A stretch of DNA of 64,000 nucleotides, taken from NCBI GenBank assembly GCA_029556545.1, contig JAKQEQ010000085.1:19069-83068 (forward strand). The letters run 5' to 3'. The notes beneath the pieces were generated by a model, which was not told the origin of the DNA, made no database searches, and saw nothing but the letters and a program-made list of their open reading frames with translations. Source of the stretch: Candidatus Hydrogenedentota bacterium. GTDB taxonomy: Bacteria > Hydrogenedentota > Hydrogenedentia > Hydrogenedentales > JAGMZX01. Numbering within the stretch: position 1 is the stretch's first letter; each line of letters opens with the position of its first letter. Positions 17,371-29,399 of the stretch are shown in pieces. A program made the position numbers and the translations under genes.

Positions 17371-19107
17371 TTGTATTGGTTTCTTGCGGTCGAAGCGCTG
17401 ATACTGTGCAGCAGCGGAGCCGGTTTCTTTCTCGCTTGGTACGCCTGGCGCCAGCGTGCAATCCCCGGCAGCGCCTACTTTTCGGTCATAATGGCCGGTA
17501 TGGCGCTATACTCCCTGAGTGTGGCCTGTGAATTGGCGAGCAGCGGCATACCCGCGAAAATCCTCTGGTCGAAGATTCAATATCTTTTCACAGCCGCCTT
17601 TGCTCCGCTGTGGCTGCATTTCGCGTTGAGTTTTGGGCAGTATGGCGACTGGAGCAAGCGCCGCGGTCTCGCGGTGATCTGGCTTCTTCCCGTAGTCGTT
17701 CTGGCCTTGGTCTGGACCAACGAGCGGCACGGGCTGGCGTGGCCCGACGTTTATCCGATACCGAACCATCCCGCGGGCCTGGTGGTCTATGAACACGGCC
17801 CCGCGGTGTGGGCGCTGGTCGCGTACTCGTACCTGTTGCTCCTGATGGGGTGGGGCCTGTTGTTGCATAAGGCCTATCGTTCCGCCCACCTGTATCGCAG
17901 CCAGATGGCCGCGCTGCTGGCCGCGGTCGTGGTGCCGTTAGCCGTCAACATGATCTATCTGAGCGGGACCTACGAGGGGTTCGACCTGTCAAGCTTGGTC
18001 TTTGTGGCCTCGGGCGCCGTTATCATCTGGGCCATATTGCGTCTCCGGCTGCTGCGGGTCTTGCCTATCGCCTACGATGCGATGCTGGCGAACATGCGGG
18101 ACGGGCTTGTGCTCGTCGATGCGCAGGGCCGGCTTGTCGACGTGAATGCCGCCGCGAACACGCTGCTCCGCCTGCCTCCCGACGCCATCGGCCGCGACGC
18201 GGGGGAGGTGCTGCATGCGTGGCCCGCATTGTTGGGTCTCAAGGACGATGCCATCGAGATTTCGATACCGGCGGCGCCCGAGACGACGCGGTGGCTCGAA
18301 GCGGGGGTGACCCCGCTGCGCAACGCGCGCGGCGCCAACCTCGGCCGGTTGCTCCTGGTTCGGGACATCTCGGAACGAAAGAACGCTGAAGAGGCGCGAC
18401 GCAGGCTGGATGCGCAGTTGGTCCAAGCACAGAAGGTCGAGAGCCTGGGCGTCCTCGCCGGCGGCATCGCCCACGATTTCAACAACATGCTGATGGTGAT
18501 ACGCGGCAACATAGAACTCGCCGTGGCCGAACTGCCCGCGGATGCAAGCGTTCGCGATCACCTTGAGGTGGTAAACGCGACCGTCGAGCGCGCTGCGGAA
18601 CTCGCCCGGCACATGCTCGCCTATGCGGGCAAGGTACACATCCGGCTTGCCCGCGTGGACCTGTCGGAAGTAGTCCGGCACGTCGCCCCCATGGTCCGCG
18701 TTGTCGTCCCCGACCCCATAACGGTGCGCTGGGAACTGGCCGAAGGGCTTCCCCACGCCCAGATTGACGTCGTTCAGATGCGCCAGGTGGTCATGAATCT
18801 TGTCCGCAATGCCGTGGAAGCCATCGACACGCGGCCGGGCGTGATAGTCCTCAGGACGGGAGAGCAGAACGGGCCGGAGGAGCGCTGTGTCTTCCTCGAA
18901 GTGGCCGATACCGGGCCGGGCATCGATCCGTCCGTCATTGACCGAGTCTTCGACCCCTTCTTCACCACCAAGTTCATTGGGCGCGGGCTCGGTCTTGCGG
19001 CGGCACTCGGCGTAGTTCGCAGCCACAACGGGACTGTCGAGGTTACGAGCGTGCCCGGCCAGGGCGCCAAGTTCCGCGTGTCGCTTCCTGTCGAGACCAC
19101 CGCCTGA
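17371..19107 (+). CDS. 7TM sensor histidine kinase
   Basis: 578 aa starting at TTG, preceded by GAAGGGG at suitable distance. Residues 1-230 form seven helices of the HisKA_7TM type. A PAS domain (about 235-345) follows, then a dimerisation domain with phospho-His in 'GGIAHDFNNML' and an HATPase with 'NLVRNAVEAI', 'DTGPGI' and 'GRGLGLA'. The HDFNN form of the H box is typical of kinases that often signal to distant regulators. No response regulator is adjacent, so it is an orphan. The two exported DUF5011 proteins are its upstream neighbours, but about 230 nt separate them. Confidence 0.92.
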   Translation: MYWFLAVEALILCSSGAGFFLAWYAWRQRAIPGSAYFSVIMAGMALYSLSVACELASSGIPAKILWSKIQYLFTAAFAPLWLHFALSFGQYGDWSKRRGLAVIWLLPVVVLALVWTNERHGLAWPDVYPIPNHPAGLVVYEHGPAVWALVAYSYLLLLMGWGLLLHKAYRSAHLYRSQMAALLAAVVVPLAVNMIYLSGTYEGFDLSSLVFVASGAVIIWAILRLRLLRVLPIAYDAMLANMRDGLVLVDAQGRLVDVNAAANTLLRLPPDAIGRDAGEVLHAWPALLGLKDDAIEISIPAAPETTRWLEAGVTPLRNARGANLGRLLLVRDISERKNAEEARRRLDAQLVQAQKVESLGVLAGGIAHDFNNMLMVIRGNIELAVAELPADASVRDHLEVVNATVERAAELARHMLAYAGKVHIRLARVDLSEVVRHVAPMVRVVVPDPITVRWELAEGLPHAQIDVVQMRQVVMNLVRNAVEAIDTRPGVIVLRTGEQNGPEERCVFLEVADTGPGIDPSVIDRVFDPFFTTKFIGRGLGLAAALGVVRSHNGTVEVTSVPGQGAKFRVSLPVETTA

Positions 19108-19261
19108 CGACCGGTTTCGCAGCGCCGCCGGACCGCGGCGAACACCCGAACGCGTCACCGCGATCTGACGAGGGTTCCATGAACGCGTGTTTGACGCGCG
19201 TGTATGAGTCCGCGCACGATGGTCGCTTGCAGCCCGTGCGCTCGGCCCGTTGCTTACCTTG

Positions 19262-19357
19262 TAGCGACCATCCCTCGCGGAAGTCGCGGCGGAGGAAGCG
19301 GACCGCACCGGGTTCGTTGGCGAACGTCATGTTCGCCGCGTCCCACTCGATGCGGTT
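19262..19357 (-). pseudogene. Remnant of the C-terminus of a Gfo/Idh/MocA oxidoreductase
   Basis: The minus strand encodes 'NRIEWDAANMTFANEP' and '...FLRRDFREGWSL', which match the end of the Gfo/Idh/MocA family (pattern RLEWD...N.PEAN....YR.GW). The sequence before it in this frame is low-complexity Arg-rich and no Rossmann domain is present, so only the tail survives. It overlaps no live gene. Confidence 0.55.
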
Positions 19358-19549
19358 TCCGCCGTCTCCCCCTCTACGGCGAGACCGACCTCGCCGAACT
19401 CGCGTAATCCGGTGAGCGCGGCCAGTTCTAAGTGCGAGCATGATAACTGCTTACATCGCGTGGCACTTTCGCCATAAAGCTCTTGACTTGGCGGGTTGAT
19501 TGTTGGCGGGGGCGGCGGCTAGACTGCGGTTGGTGGGCGGTTGTCTCAT

Positions 19550-19599
19550 GTGGCATGAGCATCTTGCTCAGGGTCCACGGGCGGGACGCCCGTGCCACG
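19550..19599 (+). repeat. Dispersed palindromic repeat, family A
   Basis: A copy of the two-hairpin repeat: 'GGCATGAGCATCTTGCTCA' followed by 'CACGGGCGGGACGCCCGTG'. It lies about 35 nt upstream of the GH2 start. Other copies are at 26685, 30024, 32613, 41365 and 63821. Confidence 0.9.
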
Positions 19600-19633
19600 G
19601 TAGAAGTTCGGAACGTCGAAGCAAGTTGAACAC

Positions 19634-22600
19634 ATGATGGATGGCACGCGCAGGGAGTTGTCGCTGAATGGCGAGTGGCGCCTGGTTCTGGACCCGGAGG
19701 ACGTCGGGGTCGCGGGGCGTTGGTTCGAGGGGGATGCGGCGGGGGAGTCGCTTGCGGTGCGTGTGCCGAGTGTGTGGGATTTGTGGGTCCCGGATTATGA
19801 CGGGGTGGGCTGGTATTTCCGGGAGTTCGAGGTCGCGCCGGGTCTGATCGACGGGTGCGCTTTCCTTCGTTTCGAGGCGGCGGATTATTACGCCGAGGTC
19901 TGGCTGAACGGCCGGCGCCTGGGCGACCACGAGGGCGGCTATACCCCCTTTAACTTCGATGTCACCGGCGTGTTGCGCGCGGGCGAGAACCGGATCGCGG
20001 TGCGGCTTATCGACCCGCACGGCCCGGAGGGCTATGGGGATTTCCTGCCTCGGGAAATCCCGAGCGCGAAGGAGCACGGCTATTTCTCGTTTGCCGGCAT
20101 CTGGGGCGACGTTTCGCTCGAATTCATGGCGCCGGTTCACATCCGGGACGTGTTCGTGCAGCCGGACATTCGCCGGAAACTCGTGGTGGCGCACGTCGAG
20201 ACCTCCGGCTCCGGCGCGGTCGATCTGTCCATCGCGGGCACGCCGCACCGCGCGGCGGGCGGGCCGGGCAGGCACGTCATCGAGTTCCCCGATTGCGACC
20301 TGTGGTCGCCGGAGTCGCCCCGGCTCTACACGCTCGAGGCGCGCCTGACGGCCGCGGACGGGCGCGTGGACGCGGTGGCGGTCCGTTTCGGGATGCGCGA
20401 GTTTACAGTGAAGGACAACCGGTTCCACCTGAACAACCATCCGGTCCACGTGAAGGCGGCGCTGCACCAGCCGGATTACGCGCGGTCGCTGGTTGCGCCG
20501 GAGTCGGTCGAATTGGCCCGTCGCGAACTCGAATTGGCGAAGGAGGCGGGGTTCAACATGCTGCGCCTGCACATCAAGACGGCGCCGCGCGTTACGCTCG
20601 ACCTCGCAGACGAGATCGGCCTGCTACTCTACGCGGAGCCGCCCATCGGTTGGATCAAGGCGTCGCCGCACATGCGCCGCCGCTGCGAGAACGAGGTGCG
20701 CGAGATGGTCCTGCGCGACCGGAACCATCCGTCGGTCGTGGTCTGGGGCATGCTGAATGAAACGGGCAACGCGGGCTACGTCACGGGCGGCGGCGCGCAG
20801 GTAATCAAGGAAGACCTGTGCCGCCTGGCGCGGTCGCTCGATCCGACGCGGCTGATTATCGACGACAGCGGCGGCGTGAACGCGACGCGGGAGCCGGCGC
20901 GGTTCCTGCGGCCGTATCGCGACGAATTCGAGGTCTATGACGACCTGCACATTTACCAGCGCGCGCCGGTGGACCGCGACATCGAGTCGTACTACCAGCA
21001 CAACGGCGCGCCGGACCAACTGTATTTCCTGTCCGAGTTCGGGTTCGGCGGCCCGGAGAACCTCGCCGACGTGATCGCGCAATACGGGCCCGACGCGGAC
21101 CGTTGCAAGGACGCGCGTTTCCTGAAGAAGATGCTCGATGCCGGAGAACAAGGGTTCGCCGAGCGGGACCTCGATCGCATCTTCGGCGATTTCTCGGGGT
21201 TCCTCGAGGCGGCGCGGGAGCTCCAGTGCGACGCGGCCCGGTTCCAGATCGACGCCATCCGCGCGAACGCGAAGAACGCGGGGTATTGCTACACCCAGTT
21301 GTGCGACGCGGGCCACGAGTTTTGCGCGGGCGTGCTCGATCGGTGGCGCAGGCCGAAGCCGGTCTTCGAGACGATGAAGGAGGCGCAGCGGCCGCTCCGC
21401 CCGATTATCCAGATGTCGCGCACGAACCTCGTGATCCGCGAGGAGGTCCCGGTCGTGGTCCTCCTGGCGAACGAGGACCGCGTCGAGGGCCGCGCGGAAC
21501 TGAGCCTCCAGGTGGTCGGCCCCACGCAGCAGGTGTTGTGGAAGAAGGTGCGGTCCGCGAAAATCCCGCGTCATGGCAAGGAACTCTGGCGCGGCGACAT
21601 CGCGGCCTCGGGCTCGCCGGGCCCGCACCGCTTCGTGGTGCGCCTGCTGCAAGAGGGCCGCGTGATCGCCGAGAGTTCCGTCGCGTTCCACGTCCTGGTG
21701 AAGACCCCGCGCGGCGACCACGCGATATACGTGCTCGATCCCCAGGAGACGTGGCGGACCCGCTGCGCGGCGCTGGCCCCGATCGGCGGGCTGACCGCGC
21801 CCGTGCTTGTCGTGCCGCCGCTGGGCAACACCTTGCGCGCGTATCCCGAGACCGATCTCCCGCGCGTGCTGGCGCAGGTCGAGGGCGGCGCCGTGGCCCT
21901 GTTCTTCGGGCCGCCGGACGACTGGAACGACCTCGCCGCGCGCCTCGGGGAGGACATCCGGGCCACGTCGAAGGACGCCGTCGGCGCGTTCCTGCCCGTG
22001 TTCCACTACGTGAAGCTGCACCCCGTCTTCGACGGGCTTCCGACGCGCTGCCTCATGCGGCAGCCGTACCGCAACGTCGTCCCGGCGCGGACCTTCCTCG
22101 AAACCGGCGACGAGGACATCTGCGGCAGCTTCGATACGACGCCCATCGCCACCGGCCACTACATGATGGGCCAGACCGCATGGTGGGGCAGCGATATCCT
22201 CGTGCGGCGATTCGGGGCCGGGCGCGTCGTGTTCACGCACCTGCGGGTCCTCGAACACCTCGGAAGCGACCCGGTGGCGGACCGCCTCTTCGTGAATTTG
22301 ATCAACCACTTCGCGCGGCGGTCCGTGCCCGCGGACAAGGCGCTGCAGCACGACCCGCGCGCGGCGGAGTGGCTGCGCACCGAGCGGGCGGAAAGCGTGC
22401 GCAAATGGATGGTGCTCGGCGAATTCCCGAATTGGGAAAACGGAAAAGGGCACGATACCGCGTATCCGCCCGAACACACCATCGAATTCGACGCGATATA
22501 CCCCGGCTGGTACCGGTCGATTGCGTGGAAGCCGTGGTACTCGACGGCGGTTAACGACCACGTCGTGGACCTCCAGGCCGCGTTCACGCCCGTCTTCGAG

Positions 22601-22909
22601 TACTATCCCCGCTTCGACCACGGTACGGGCTACGCCTACGCCGAGTTCTCCGCCGAGAAGCGCCAGGACGTCACCGTGCGCCTCGGCGTGCAGAACGCGA
22701 TGAAGGTGTGGCTCAACGGCCGCCTTATCCATGAAAGCCGGAATCAAGTACCGCACGACCAGTTCGGCACGGAGATCGCCGAGGGCCAACTGCGTCAGGG
22801 ACGCAACACCGTGCTCGTGAAATGCTCGAAGGTCCCCGGCCCGTTCCGCTTCTCGATCCACTTCGAGAAGAAAGGCGACGTGCCGGTTCCCCTGAAGTGG
22901 TGGCGGTGA
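19634..22909 (+). CDS. Glycoside hydrolase family 2 protein (beta-galactosidase/glucuronidase-like)
   Basis: 1091 aa. Sugar-binding jelly roll (about 1-185), immunoglobulin-like domain (about 185-265), then a TIM barrel with acid/base Glu376 in 'WGMLNETGN' and nucleophile Glu468 in 'FLSEFGFGG'. The C-terminal half holds further beta-rich regions and a last segment with 'VKVWLNGRLIHESRN', like a second carbohydrate-binding jelly roll. No signal peptide is present, so it acts in the cytoplasm or leaves by an unseen route. The linkage specificity cannot be told from sequence. It is a single-gene unit behind a dispersed repeat. Confidence 0.92.
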   Translation: MMDGTRRELSLNGEWRLVLDPEDVGVAGRWFEGDAAGESLAVRVPSVWDLWVPDYDGVGWYFREFEVAPGLIDGCAFLRFEAADYYAEVWLNGRRLGDHEGGYTPFNFDVTGVLRAGENRIAVRLIDPHGPEGYGDFLPREIPSAKEHGYFSFAGIWGDVSLEFMAPVHIRDVFVQPDIRRKLVVAHVETSGSGAVDLSIAGTPHRAAGGPGRHVIEFPDCDLWSPESPRLYTLEARLTAADGRVDAVAVRFGMREFTVKDNRFHLNNHPVHVKAALHQPDYARSLVAPESVELARRELELAKEAGFNMLRLHIKTAPRVTLDLADEIGLLLYAEPPIGWIKASPHMRRRCENEVREMVLRDRNHPSVVVWGMLNETGNAGYVTGGGAQVIKEDLCRLARSLDPTRLIIDDSGGVNATREPARFLRPYRDEFEVYDDLHIYQRAPVDRDIESYYQHNGAPDQLYFLSEFGFGGPENLADVIAQYGPDADRCKDARFLKKMLDAGEQGFAERDLDRIFGDFSGFLEAARELQCDAARFQIDAIRANAKNAGYCYTQLCDAGHEFCAGVLDRWRRPKPVFETMKEAQRPLRPIIQMSRTNLVIREEVPVVVLLANEDRVEGRAELSLQVVGPTQQVLWKKVRSAKIPRHGKELWRGDIAASGSPGPHRFVVRLLQEGRVIAESSVAFHVLVKTPRGDHAIYVLDPQETWRTRCAALAPIGGLTAPVLVVPPLGNTLRAYPETDLPRVLAQVEGGAVALFFGPPDDWNDLAARLGEDIRATSKDAVGAFLPVFHYVKLHPVFDGLPTRCLMRQPYRNVVPARTFLETGDEDICGSFDTTPIATGHYMMGQTAWWGSDILVRRFGAGRVVFTHLRVLEHLGSDPVADRLFVNLINHFARRSVPADKALQHDPRAAEWLRTERAESVRKWMVLGEFPNWENGKGHDTAYPPEHTIEFDAIYPGWYRSIAWKPWYSTAVNDHVVDLQAAFTPVFEYYPRFDHGTGYAYAEFSAEKRQDVTVRLGVQNAMKVWLNGRLIHESRNQVPHDQFGTEIAEGQLRQGRNTVLVKCSKVPGPFRFSIHFEKKGDVPVPLKWWR

Positions 22910-23017
22910 GCGTCCACCTTCATATGGCCGCGCCGCTCGCCGAACAGCGCTGGGAATAACCGATGGGTGGCCGGTGTCCTAGCTGACAGCTCAACGCGGG
23001 ATTTCGAGTATTAAGTT

Positions 23018-23671
23018 ATGGTGGGAACGAAAGGACGCATCATGGGCGCAATAGTCGCCGGAGTTGTGGTGGTATTGCTGGGCGCTTGGACCGCTGTGGG
23101 ATATACCTCGGCCAAGGGTATCGAGACGCCGCAATATACCGTGGTGCGCGAGGCCGACGGGTACGCGATTCGCGAATACGCGGGGTATATCCGCGCGGAA
23201 GTCACGCTGACCGGGAAGTACCGGGAGACGTTGTACGGCGGGTTTCGCGAAGTGGCGGACTATATCTTCGGGAACAACTCCCAACGCGCGGACATCGCCA
23301 TGACGGCGCCGGTCATGTCGGAGAAGTCGGGCAAGATCGCCATGACCGCACCGGTCCTACACGAGAAGGGCGATAGTGAAGCCTCGTATAGCGTGGCATT
23401 CATCATGCCTCGTGAATACAGTATGGAAACGCTTCCGCGGCCCAACAACCCGAAGGTGCGCCTGCGCGAAATCGTTTCCCAGCGCTTCGCCGTGCTCGAA
23501 TTCGGCGGCTACGCCACGGAGCGCCGGGCGAGAAAGAAGACCGAGCGTCTCGTAAGCATGCTCGAACGGGATGGCGTTCGCGCGGTGGGAGAACCGATTG
23601 TGGCGCAATACGACCCGCCCTGGACGCCTTTCTACATGCGCCGCAACGAGATTCACGTTCCCGTGGAATAA
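23018..23671 (+). CDS. SOUL heme-binding family protein
   Basis: 217 aa with one N-terminal hydrophobic helix (about 9-27), so it is membrane-anchored or secreted, followed by a SOUL/HBP domain. Hallmarks are 'YAIREYAGYIRAEV', two 'IAMTAPV' motifs and 'YDPPWTPFYMRRNEI' at the end. Family members bind heme or tetrapyrroles; their role in bacteria is unclear. It converges with the membrane protein gene on the minus strand, 9 nt between stops. Confidence 0.92.
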   Translation: MVGTKGRIMGAIVAGVVVVLLGAWTAVGYTSAKGIETPQYTVVREADGYAIREYAGYIRAEVTLTGKYRETLYGGFREVADYIFGNNSQRADIAMTAPVMSEKSGKIAMTAPVLHEKGDSEASYSVAFIMPREYSMETLPRPNNPKVRLREIVSQRFAVLEFGGYATERRARKKTERLVSMLERDGVRAVGEPIVAQYDPPWTPFYMRRNEIHVPVE

Positions 23672-23680
23672 CCCGGCGGT

Positions 23681-24469
23681 TCAGGCTTGATCCGGCAGAA
23701 GCCGCTTGATCGCGCGTTCCAACCGAAACGCGATGTCTTTCCAGATCAGAACGGCCAGGAGCCACCAGACGACGATCCACAGCGGCACGCCGCCTATCCA
23801 CCCCAAGTGATACCGGTGAAGGCCCCCGACGTTGATGTAAAGGATTTCCACCAACGGCCCGACTATCAACACCACACCCAGAAGCCGCGCGTCGTGACGC
23901 TCCGGCGGGCACACGATCAGGTAGACGGCCAGCGCAAGCAGGAACGGCAGCCAGGACCAGACCGGGTCGAGATAGGCGCGGTAGATGGTGTATCGCGTGA
24001 CGAACACCAGCACCAGGAGGAATCCGACCTTCACCGCGCCGCTTTCGACGCGCCAGCGTCCGATCCCCACCGTGCTTGCGGGGCGCGGCGGCGGGCCGAG
24101 CGCCCGCCAGCGCGCGAATCGGGCCATGAATCGCAGAATCATGCCCCAGTACAGCAGCATCCAGACAGGAAGCGTGGAAAAGGCGAACTCATGCGGCACG
24201 GTGTAATCGTAGACGCCCCGCACGCATACCGTGCTCCAGTCATTGTACGCGCCGAGCAGCGTACATACGGTGTAGAAGGCCGCCTCGGCCCGGAAGTTGA
24301 CGCCTTCCGTCTTGCGCACGAGGTATAGCAGCAACAGACGGAGGATCAGCGTCAGCGGAACCAGAATGCTCATCAGGACCAATCGGTCGGCGGCCAGACA
24401 AATCGCAACGCTGATGAACAAAACGACGCCGGCGTCAAGGGCGGTGAGTCGGTTCGAGTCGGGTTTCAC
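23681..24469 (-). CDS. Polytopic membrane protein of unknown function
   Basis: 262 aa with about seven hydrophobic helices. A late segment 'GGVPLWIVVWWLLAVLIW' after 'EILYINVGGLHRY' vaguely recalls carotenoid-hydratase-like or DUF2878 membrane proteins, but I cannot assign it. It lies 15 nt after the radical SAM gene on the same strand, so it is probably in the same transcript and might act on that enzyme's product. Function is not known. Confidence 0.75.
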   Translation of the reverse strand: MKPDSNRLTALDAGVVLFISVAICLAADRLVLMSILVPLTLILRLLLLYLVRKTEGVNFRAEAAFYTVCTLLGAYNDWSTVCVRGVYDYTVPHEFAFSTLPVWMLLYWGMILRFMARFARWRALGPPPRPASTVGIGRWRVESGAVKVGFLLVLVFVTRYTIYRAYLDPVWSWLPFLLALAVYLIVCPPERHDARLLGVVLIVGPLVEILYINVGGLHRYHLGWIGGVPLWIVVWWLLAVLIWKDIAFRLERAIKRLLPDQA

Positions 24470-24484
24470 GACAGGTATGCTCCC

Positions 24485-25708
24485 CTATTGATCGCGGCTG
24501 CCCAGGGCGAACTCGCGCAATTCCTCGACGAACCCGCTGCGCAGCGGATGCACCAACCCCTCGATATAGCGCGAGGTCGTGTAATTCTGCATCCAGGCGC
24601 AATCGCCCCCGCACTGCCGATCACCGTTCCCATGAAAGCCGTCCGGGTTGATTTGGGCGCGCCCGGCTGCGTAGGCCTCGTCGAACGTCCGGTAATCCAG
24701 CAGATTGATGTCCACCGGCGGCACGTGTACGGACGCGCGACACGGCCAGCAGATCGCGCCGTTCGACCAGACATGCGGTTTGAGCGCGGTCAGGCACGCG
24801 TGCGGTTCCGCAAATAGTAGTCGGCGCAGCAGGGTTTCCGATCCGATGATCTTGCAGCCTTCCCGCTTGCGCGCGAGGATGAGCGCGGCGAAATCCCGGT
24901 AGTCCGCGCATTCGAGTAGCGCGGCCTCGGGCCGATGCTTGAAATTCACCGGCACCGGCACGAACCATAGGTCGAGATCGCATGCAAGATCGAACACGGC
25001 GCGCGCCTCCCCGATGGTCTCGGGTGTAATCACGGTGTTCACCGCAAGTTTGAACGTCACGTCGCGACGGAGTTCGCGCAACAGCAACAGATTCACGAGG
25101 ACCTGCCGCGCCGCGTCGACGCCCCAGAGCCGCGCGAGGGTGGAGGCGTCAAGCGCGTCCAGGCTCACGATCACGACGTCCATCTGCACGAGGAACTTCC
25201 GCCACGCCGGGTCCCGCAGGCGACGATGAACCAGGCTGCCGTTGGTGTTGATCATGTTGGGAAAATACCCGAGATTCCAGGCGTAATCGAGCAAGTCCGG
25301 CAGATCGTTTCGCAACATCGGCTCGCCGCCGCACCAATAGAGGGCGGGCGTGCCGGTGATCATGACATCCAGCAGGCGTTTCCCCTGTTCCGTGTTCAGA
25401 CGGTCTGAATCGGCGATGTCGTAGTAGTGCCGGCCCTGGTGATTGTCGCAATAGGCGCAGCGGAAATTGCAGCTATTGCACATGGTCCAGATTGCGTACA
25501 AGGGCCGCAGCGCGTGGTTGCCCGTCTTGTAGCGCCTTCGGTTGATCAGGTAATTTGCCGCCGTCTTGCACAGCGCCCGGAACTTGCGCCGCCGGTCCCG
25601 CAGGCGGTCCTGGAAGGTCAGGTCTTCATCCTTGAGAAGCCGCGGCCGGACCTCGTCCGCAAGACGGCGGGCGTCCGCCAGGCATTCCTTGATGTCCGGG
25701 TGTCCCAT
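24485..25708 (-). CDS. Radical SAM protein with C-terminal cysteine-rich domain
   Basis: 407 aa from the ATG at 25708 (the ORF track extends further upstream without support). The cluster motif is 'CNFRCAYCDN', followed by 'YWCGGEPML' and 'INTNGS', all typical of radical SAM enzymes. The C-terminal region has further cysteines ('ICWPCRAS', 'RQCGGDCAW') consistent with a SPASM or twitch-type auxiliary cluster. Such enzymes modify peptides, sugars or cofactors. No precursor peptide gene is obvious nearby. Downstream, 15 nt away, is a membrane protein of unknown role. Confidence 0.88.
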   Translation of the reverse strand: MGHPDIKECLADARRLADEVRPRLLKDEDLTFQDRLRDRRRKFRALCKTAANYLINRRRYKTGNHALRPLYAIWTMCNSCNFRCAYCDNHQGRHYYDIADSDRLNTEQGKRLLDVMITGTPALYWCGGEPMLRNDLPDLLDYAWNLGYFPNMINTNGSLVHRRLRDPAWRKFLVQMDVVIVSLDALDASTLARLWGVDAARQVLVNLLLLRELRRDVTFKLAVNTVITPETIGEARAVFDLACDLDLWFVPVPVNFKHRPEAALLECADYRDFAALILARKREGCKIIGSETLLRRLLFAEPHACLTALKPHVWSNGAICWPCRASVHVPPVDINLLDYRTFDEAYAAGRAQINPDGFHGNGDRQCGGDCAWMQNYTTSRYIEGLVHPLRSGFVEELREFALGSRDQ

Positions 25709-25917
25709 TGCAGGATGATAGTATCGAAATCTAACACCATTACCGGACACTGGCAACTCCTTGAACGTCTCGCAGGGGCGTCCCCTAAGAAACGGCCTGA
25801 GCGTACCATGCGTCGCGGGGACCGTCAAGCGGTGCGAGAAGGACGAAGCGGCGCGTTGACTTTGCGGGCGATTCCCGCAATACTGCCGACAGGCGCGGCG
25901 GAGAGGATTTTCCAGTC

Positions 25918-26927
25918 TTGCAAGGCGTACCCGGGCATAGCAGCGAACAGAAACGTCCTGGCAGACGCCGCATCGGGCGTTGCCGTATCGCCTTGTTTGC
26001 CGTTGTCGCGGTCGCGGCGGGATGGATTCTGTACTGCGGATACCGCTTCGAGATAGTGTTTCCCGCGCCCGTCGTCCGTCACGGCGGCGCCCCTGAAGAC
26101 AGTGTCCGTTTCGAGGCTGTGGTGCGTCCGTCGCTCGCAATGGACTGGCTCGAAGACCGAGCGGGGCTCGACGGCGGGGCCCGTTTCCTGGCGTCATTCC
26201 TTCCGCCCCGGGAGATCGGCGTGCTGCTGAAACCTGCTCCCGATGCGATGGTGCTGGTGCTCTACGCGAATTCGCGGCGTTTGACGCCGCTCATCGCGCA
26301 TGTGCTCAACCAAGGCCGCATACTTCCGGACCTGCCGTGTCTTAGTTGGGACGCGATGGGATTTCACGTCGCGCGACGCGGGCTTGTGGCCGCGCACGCG
26401 ATCATCGAGTCAGACGAAGCGTTCCAGGCATCGTTTGAAGACTACCGCGAGGTAACACCCGTCCCCGCACCCACGGGAGAAGCGGCCCTCATAGAAGTCA
26501 CCTTAGATAATCGCGATGGCCGCGCCCTCGCCGCGCTGATGACCCTGCACGCCGCTGTGGACGGACCGCCCTTCTATACCCCGCGCGAACTGGCCCGGAG
26601 CTTAGAGTCGATCGCGCGCATTGACGCCAAGGCAGACCTCGTAGAGGACGCTCTGGTCGGCCAAGGTCGGTTTGTTGCTGTCGGTGGTACGGGCGTCCCA
26701 GCCGTGTTTCAAGAACATGGGCAGGATGCCCATGCCACGCTCGACGCCGCGATGCGGGAATTGGCCTATCTCGTCGAGGTGGTCCGCGACGAGTTGCGGC
26801 CCGTTTTGCGCGACAACTGGGGACTCGCGCTGTTCGTGGACATCCGGCGCGAGGAGGCGGATATCATTTGCGAATTTCGCCTTGAAGGCATCACGCAAGC
26901 TCTCGAGCGCATGTGGGGGATTGAGCC

Positions 26928-26931
<4 letters not shown>
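25918..26931 (+). CDS. Membrane-anchored protein of unknown function with an in-frame repeat insertion
   Basis: 337 aa beginning at TTG, with GGAGAGG 11 nt upstream. One N-terminal helix (about 25-43) anchors an otherwise soluble domain with no motif I recognise. Residues about 257-274 read 'GTGVPAVFQEHGQDAHAT', which is the translation of the family A dispersed repeat, so the repeat has inserted in frame (54 nt, 18 codons). The stop overlaps the penicillin-acylase-like start (ATGA), so the two are co-translated and may act together in the periplasm. Confidence 0.8.
26685..26738 (-). repeat. Family A repeat inside a coding region
   Basis: Reverse-oriented copy, including 'CATGGGCAGGATGCCCATG' and 'GTACGGGCGTCCCAGCCGTG' parts, 54 nt long, in frame within the anchored unknown protein. 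It keeps the reading frame open. Confidence 0.85.

Positions 26932-29399
<2,468 letters not shown>

Larger units (their letters stand above)
19108..19633. other. Gene-poor region between sensor kinase and GH2 gene
   Basis: About 526 nt. It contains a decayed Gfo/Idh/MocA fragment on the minus strand, a possible promoter TTGATT-N18-TAGACT (19496-19525) reading towards the GH2 gene, and one complete copy of the dispersed palindromic repeat. The small ORFs here on + have no recognisable content. Confidence 0.6.

Noticed and set aside
20624-22861. 745-aa minus-strand ORF opposite the GH2 gene
   Set aside because: It is the antisense shadow of the GH2 gene in GC-rich DNA; its sequence is His/Arg-rich with no domain, while the plus strand has a complete GH2 with both catalytic Glu residues.
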